From positions 1-64,000 of the forward strand of contig NZ_JACOGK010000013.1 in assembly GCF_014269395.1 (NCBI RefSeq): DNA of 64,000 bases. The letters are read 5' to 3'. This document shows positions 62,827 through 64,000 of the stretch, piece after piece (positions within the stretch are counted from its first letter, which is position 1; every line of letters starts with the position of its first letter). A program made the position numbers and the translations under genes. Under the pieces are notes generated by a model, which saw only the letters and a program-made list of their open reading frames with translations, searched no databases and had not been told where the DNA came from. Origin of the DNA: Megasphaera hominis. Lineage in GTDB: Bacteria; Bacillota; Negativicutes; Veillonellales; Megasphaeraceae.

Positions 62827-62915
62827 CCGGTCTGACGCTGTCCCGGCTATGTCTCATAGGGGAACAGTCCTGTTTTGTACAGGCCTGTTCCCTGCTTGCC
62901 GTTTAGCCGGACCGG
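62827..62915 (+). promoter_or_regulatory. Structured leader between yajC and secD
   Basis: CCGGTC (62827) can pair with GACCGG (62910). Inside, GGGGAACAG with an inner CCTG/CAGG step folds with CTGTTCCC (62858-62893). A palindrome AGCCGG-A-CCGGCT follows. No T-run ends it, so it may be a regulatory leader rather than a terminator. Confidence 0.4.
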
Positions 62916-62966
62916 CTACGGATTTTATATTTGCTATTATCTGTTTCCCAAGAGGGGGGAGAGCTT

Positions 62967-64000
62967 TTGCGGACCCGAAATATGATTAAGTTTTTTGGTG
63001 CCGTCATCATCATTCTCGCGGCTTTCGTCACCTTTATTTATCCGCTGGCCAACTCGATCAAGCAGGGCCTGGATTTACAAGGTGGTACACACATCGTTCT
63101 CGAAGCCGTCGATACGCCGGACGCTCCGGTTACGGAGGATTCCCTGAACCGTGCCGTGACCATCGTCGAACGCCGTATCAATGAAATGGGTTTGACAGAA
63201 CCATTAGTACAGAAAGAAGGGGCACGCCGGATCATCGTCGAACTGCCTGGGGAAAAGAACCCGGAAAAGGCTATCGAAACGATTGGTAAAACGGCTGTCA
63301 TGGAATTTAAAGATGAATCGGGGACAACGCGCCTGACCGGTTCGGATCTGAAGAATGCAAAGGAACAGATCGACCAGGGCCATAAAAACGTAGTTGCCAT
63401 TGAATTCACCGATGAAGGGGCAAAGAAATTTGCTGACCTGACGGCTTCCAATGTCGGTCATAAAATTGCCATTACCCTGGATGGCCAGGTCCTGACGGAT
63501 CCGGTCGTCAACGAACCGATTACGGGCGGCAAAGCCGTTATTACGGGCAGCCGTACCTTAGAGGATGCGAAGAACCTGGCTATTCTCCTGCGTTCCGGCG
63601 CCCTGCCTGTCAAATTGCAGGTTATGGAAGTCCGGACAATCGGGCCGAGCCTGGGGCAGGACTCCAAAATAAAATCGGAAAAAGCCTTTGCCGTCGGCAT
63701 CGTGCTGATCATGGTCTTCTTGATCATTATTTACCGTATTTCCGGCTTGGTTGCCAACATTGCCTTGCTCGTGTATATCCTGATTCTCTTATCCATTCTG
63801 AAGTATCTCGATGCGACGCTGACCCTGCCGGGCATTGCCGGTGTTATCCTCTCTATGGGCTTTGCCGTCGATGCGAATATCCTCATCTTTGAACGCTTTA
63901 AGGAAGAGGTGCTCATTGGCAAGAGCTTGCGAACGTCTATGGAAGCGGGCTTCAAACGGGCCTTTAATACGATCCTCGATGCGAACGTATCCGTCATGAT
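62967..64000 (+). CDS. secD: Protein translocase subunit SecD, 3' end cut by window
   Basis: The open frame of 344 codons runs off the window without a stop. It has a first membrane helix (near residues 8-28), the SecD signature GLDLQGGTHIVLE, periplasmic P1 parts (RRINEMGLTEPLV, IIVELPG), LLRSGALPVKLQV, and membrane helices with GMGFAVDANILIFER-type sequence (SMGFAVDANILIFERFKEE). SecD and SecF use the proton gradient to help finish Sec export. TTG 62967 follows AGAGGGGGGAGA; an ATG at 62982 is less well placed. secF is expected next, outside the window. Confidence 0.95.
   Translation, partial: MRTRNMIKFFGAVIIILAAFVTFIYPLANSIKQGLDLQGGTHIVLEAVDTPDAPVTEDSLNRAVTIVERRINEMGLTEPLVQKEGARRIIVELPGEKNPEKAIETIGKTAVMEFKDESGTTRLTGSDLKNAKEQIDQGHKNVVAIEFTDEGAKKFADLTASNVGHKIAITLDGQVLTDPVVNEPITGGKAVITGSRTLEDAKNLAILLRSGALPVKLQVMEVRTIGPSLGQDSKIKSEKAFAVGIVLIMVFLIIIYRISGLVANIALLVYILILLSILKYLDATLTLPGIAGVILSMGFAVDANILIFERFKEEVLIGKSLRTSMEAGFKRAFNTILDANVSVM

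Overview
The window is a chromosomal segment of an anaerobic, diderm Firmicute of the class Negativicutes. It most resembles Megasphaera (M. elsdenii or a close relative); this is inferred from gene content and moderate GC, not from a database match. The clues are a butyryl-CoA-dehydrogenase-type protein fused to rubredoxin, a flavodiiron protein, desulfoferrodoxin and PerR (strict-anaerobe oxygen defence), SLH-domain envelope proteins as in Negativicutes, and a ruvCAB-spoIID-queA-tgt-yajC-secD block in the usual Firmicute order. Shine-Dalgarno sites are strong (AAAGGAGG type), many promoters are near-consensus sigma-A, and intrinsic terminators are plentiful. No prophage, integron, CRISPR array or complete insertion sequence is visible.

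Layout. 1-0.9 kb is non-coding and holds a hairpin-rich tandem repeat array. 0.9-4.2 kb has a TerC-family protein, tRNA-Pro, tRNA-Ser, a RibD/DHFR-like reductase and a Tat-exported DUF362 protein. 4.4-8.0 kb is an Rrf2 regulator / acyl-CoA dehydrogenase-EtfA-rubredoxin fusion / flavodiiron protein operon, probably a fatty-acyl-CoA-driven oxygen-removing system. 8.6-13.2 kb is a cluster of unknown envelope proteins: an LppM-like lipoprotein, a protein with nine zinc ribbons, a membrane protein and a zinc-ribbon-DUF805 protein. A probable small RNA follows. 13.7-15.8 kb holds a GNAT protein and a preQ1-riboswitch-controlled queD-queE-folE operon. 15.8-22.9 kb is mostly on the minus strand: LD-carboxypeptidase, TetR regulator, YkvI transporter, opine-type dehydrogenase and Tex. 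23-32 kb: perR, nfo, sbcD, sbcC, YbaK-like deacylase, VOC protein, HAD phosphatase, Bcr/CflA efflux pump and a YbjN-like protein. 32-36.4 kb (minus) is an amidohydrolase / DUF3100 / amidohydrolase cluster. 36.6-44 kb: cca, a PASTA-containing PBP2, a divergent folD, cfa, desulfoferrodoxin, a histidine phosphatase and rpsD. 44-48 kb: asparaginase, two paralogous SLH proteins and a phosphoglycolate-phosphatase-like HAD. 48-55.6 kb: a large membrane-anchored coiled-coil protein, galU, rseC-like, an unknown membrane protein, a TGS-uridine kinase and yceD-rpmF. 55.8-64 kb: a flavodoxin lipoprotein, ruvCAB, DUF2905, spoIID-like, queA, tgt, yajC and the 5' part of secD.

How genes work together. Oxygen handling recurs: the dehydrogenase-rubredoxin fusion with its flavodiiron protein, PerR with endonuclease IV and SbcCD, desulfoferrodoxin, and an RseC-like protein. 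Queuosine synthesis is split between queD-queE-folE (early steps, under a riboswitch) and queA-tgt (late steps); queC and queF are not in the window. The parts most likely to be undescribed are the covarying repeat array, the fusion/flavodiiron oxygen module, the zinc-ribbon envelope cluster and the putative small RNA near 13.3 kb.
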